The notes below the pieces were generated by a model that saw nothing but the letters and a program-made list of their open reading frames with translations, ran no database searches and had not been told where the DNA came from. 32,372 bases of DNA, taken from Sediminispirochaeta sp. (GTDB lineage Bacteria; Spirochaetota; Spirochaetia; B11-G9). Below are positions 31,076 through 32,372 of this stretch, piece after piece. Each line of letters starts with the position of its first letter. Position 1 is the first letter of the stretch. The stretch lies in contig JANTFL010000019.1 in assembly GCA_024763455.1 (NCBI GenBank), forward strand, positions 1 to 32,372. Direction: 5' to 3'. The position numbers and the translations under genes are program-made.

Positions 31076-32356
31076 TACGACAGAGCAAACATCAATAAAG
31101 AAAAGGCACTCCTTATTGCCATAAAATATCCGGAAAGTAAAAAGGATGCTGTAGAAGCTCATCTTTCAGAGCTCGCACGTCTTATAGATACAGCAGGATT
31201 TGAACCAGTGTCAGCGGTTACTGTATCGCTTAAAAAGCCAAAACCCGGATATTTAATGGGATCCGGCAAAGCGGAGGAGATCCGTTTCATGGCGGAAGAA
31301 CTCGATGCAGAGGTCCTTGTTTTTGATGAGGATCTCACCCCGGCGCAGCAGCGGAACTGGGAGAGGTTTACCCGGTTATGTGTCATTGACCGCAGAGAGG
31401 TTATTCTCGAAATTTTTGCTTCCAGGGCTAAAACCAGAGAGGCAGTACTTCAGGTGGCCCTTGCCAGAATGGAGTACTCCCTTCCCCGTCTTACCAGAGC
31501 CTGGACTCACCTGTCCAGACAGAGGGGAGGCGCAAAAGGAACCCGGGGTGAGGGGGAAACACAGCTGGAGGTAGACCGTAGGATAACTTTGAAGAAGATC
31601 GCCCATCTCAAGAAAGAACTTACGGGGGTTAAAGCACACAGAGACACCATGAGAAAAAAGCGGGGAAACATCCCTATCCCAACCGGAGCAGTAGTAGGAT
31701 ATACCAATGCGGGGAAGTCCTCCCTTTTAAACGCTCTCAGCGGTTCGGAAGTCTATGTCGAGAACAAGCTTTTTGCAACTCTGGACCCGGTGACAAAAAA
31801 GATAGTACTTCCGGAGGGTAGAGAGGTCCTCCTTACCGATACGGTAGGATTTATACGGAAACTCCCCCACGATTTAGTCGATGCATTCAAATCCACGCTG
31901 GAAGAGGCTGCTCTATCTGATTTTCTGATCCATGTGGTTGATATTACAAGCCGTGAATTCCGGGATCATATGAGGACAACGGCAGAGGTCCTGGAAGAGT
32001 TAGGAGCAGATCAAAAACCTGTAATTTTGCTGTTTAACAAGATTGATCTGTGCATGGATGATGATCTTATCAAAGAGGTACGAGCCGAATACCCTGAAGC
32101 TCTGTTTTTCTCGGCAAAAACCAAAGAAGGGGAAGAACTTCTGTTCAGTAAAATAGTTACAGTACTTGCTGAAAGCGAAAAAAGCGAATTGTTTTCGATT
32201 CCTTCTGACAGATACGATCTTATATCGATGATCCACCGTAAAGGCAGGATAAAAAAACAATATTACGAGGAGGATATGATAAAAGTAGAAGCTGATCTAC
32301 CGGTAAAAGAGCGAAACCGGATACTCAAAGCCCTGATGAGGAGGGACGGAGCATGA
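31058..32356 (+). CDS. hflX: GTPase HflX
   Basis: A 432-residue GTPase that binds the 50S subunit and can split stalled or heat-stressed ribosomes. The HflX N-terminal domain includes KPGYLMGSGKAEEI (about 64-77) and a helical linker GGAKGTRGEGETQLE (about 162-176). The G domain has G1 GYTNAGKSS, G3 DTVGF, and G4 NKID. The start ATG 31058 is preferred over GTG 31043 because it fits the family and is 6 nt after a TATAGT box; no clear ribosome-binding site. The stop overlaps the next start (ATGA), so the downstream gene is coupled. Confidence 0.95.
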   Translation: MNNKFQYDRANINKEKALLIAIKYPESKKDAVEAHLSELARLIDTAGFEPVSAVTVSLKKPKPGYLMGSGKAEEIRFMAEELDAEVLVFDEDLTPAQQRNWERFTRLCVIDRREVILEIFASRAKTREAVLQVALARMEYSLPRLTRAWTHLSRQRGGAKGTRGEGETQLEVDRRITLKKIAHLKKELTGVKAHRDTMRKKRGNIPIPTGAVVGYTNAGKSSLLNALSGSEVYVENKLFATLDPVTKKIVLPEGREVLLTDTVGFIRKLPHDLVDAFKSTLEEAALSDFLIHVVDITSREFRDHMRTTAEVLEELGADQKPVILLFNKIDLCMDDDLIKEVRAEYPEALFFSAKTKEGEELLFSKIVTVLAESEKSELFSIPSDRYDLISMIHRKGRIKKQYYEEDMIKVEADLPVKERNRILKALMRRDGA

Positions 32357-32372
32357 ATAGTAGTATAAACAG
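32353..32372 (+). CDS. Start of a gene at the right edge (MNSSIN...)
   Basis: An ATG at 32353 overlaps the hflX TGA (ATGA) and has AGGAGGG about 6-12 nt upstream, plus GGAG close by. Six codons are visible: Met-Asn-Ser-Ser-Ile-Asn. Too short for a function; operon membership with hflX is likely. Confidence 0.55.

Noticed and set aside
1..32372. CRISPR array, prophage, insertion sequence or integron
   Set aside because: No regularly spaced repeats, transposase, integrase or phage-like proteins were seen on either strand.

Overview
The window looks like the chromosome of a free-living, anaerobic or microaerophilic spirochaete. This is an inference from several things: the run rhomboid-prfA-prmC-rel, the Phe-Ala-Gly-Gly-Lys end of the foldase signal peptide, many ferredoxin-type proteins, an electron-bifurcating-type flavoprotein complex, and chemotaxis genes. 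Base composition is moderate and even. There are no insertion sequences, CRISPR arrays or phage genes, so this is ordinary core chromosome with small accessory pockets.

Layout. 1-433: start of an exported protein gene (minus strand) behind an unusually long, foldable leader. 434-3725: small exported protein, EamA-type transporter, and a MarR-MATE efflux pair. 3859-6178: thiol and redox island with an AhpD-like protein, a DUF4395 membrane protein, and a NapH-like ferredoxin with its MarR regulator, which sit behind a perfect 19-bp palindrome. 6187-12642 (minus): an apparent operon of chemoreceptor, NuoE-like, NuoF-like, GltD/ferredoxin fusion and VOC protein. The three redox subunits fit the Stn-type (Sporomusa-type Nfn) transhydrogenase, not a hydrogenase. 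12717-15873: nicotinamidase, then a CheY-like receiver followed by the biotin ECF transporter bioY-bioM-bioN. 15830-18942 (minus): CsgG-like lipoprotein and argA, divergent from a TetR regulator at 19072. 19711-21851: thioredoxin, PpiC foldase, VOC protein and tRNA-Arg(CCG). 21958-26516: rhomboid protease, prfA, prmC, rel. 26508-29317 (minus): ychF, aldo/keto reductase with ferredoxin domain, unknown helical protein. 29396-32372: sbcB, a small four-cysteine protein, hflX, and the first codons of another gene.

The most unusual features are regulatory. First, the gene at the left edge has a leader of about 170 nt in which an 8-bp closing stem directly abuts a 7-bp hairpin that buries the ribosome-binding site, an architecture typical of a translational riboswitch. 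It matches no class I recognise. Second, at least six genes without a ribosome-binding site carry a -35-like hexamer 34-35 nt before the start codon, and in most a -10-like hexamer ends 6 nt before it. Their mRNAs would be leaderless; prfA, the TetR gene, the CsgG-like lipoprotein gene and the four-cysteine gene are the clearest cases. Third, the MarR-type palindrome at 5101-5119 overlaps the -10 box and start site of the redox operon.

All function calls come from reading motifs by eye. No database search or fold calculation was run.
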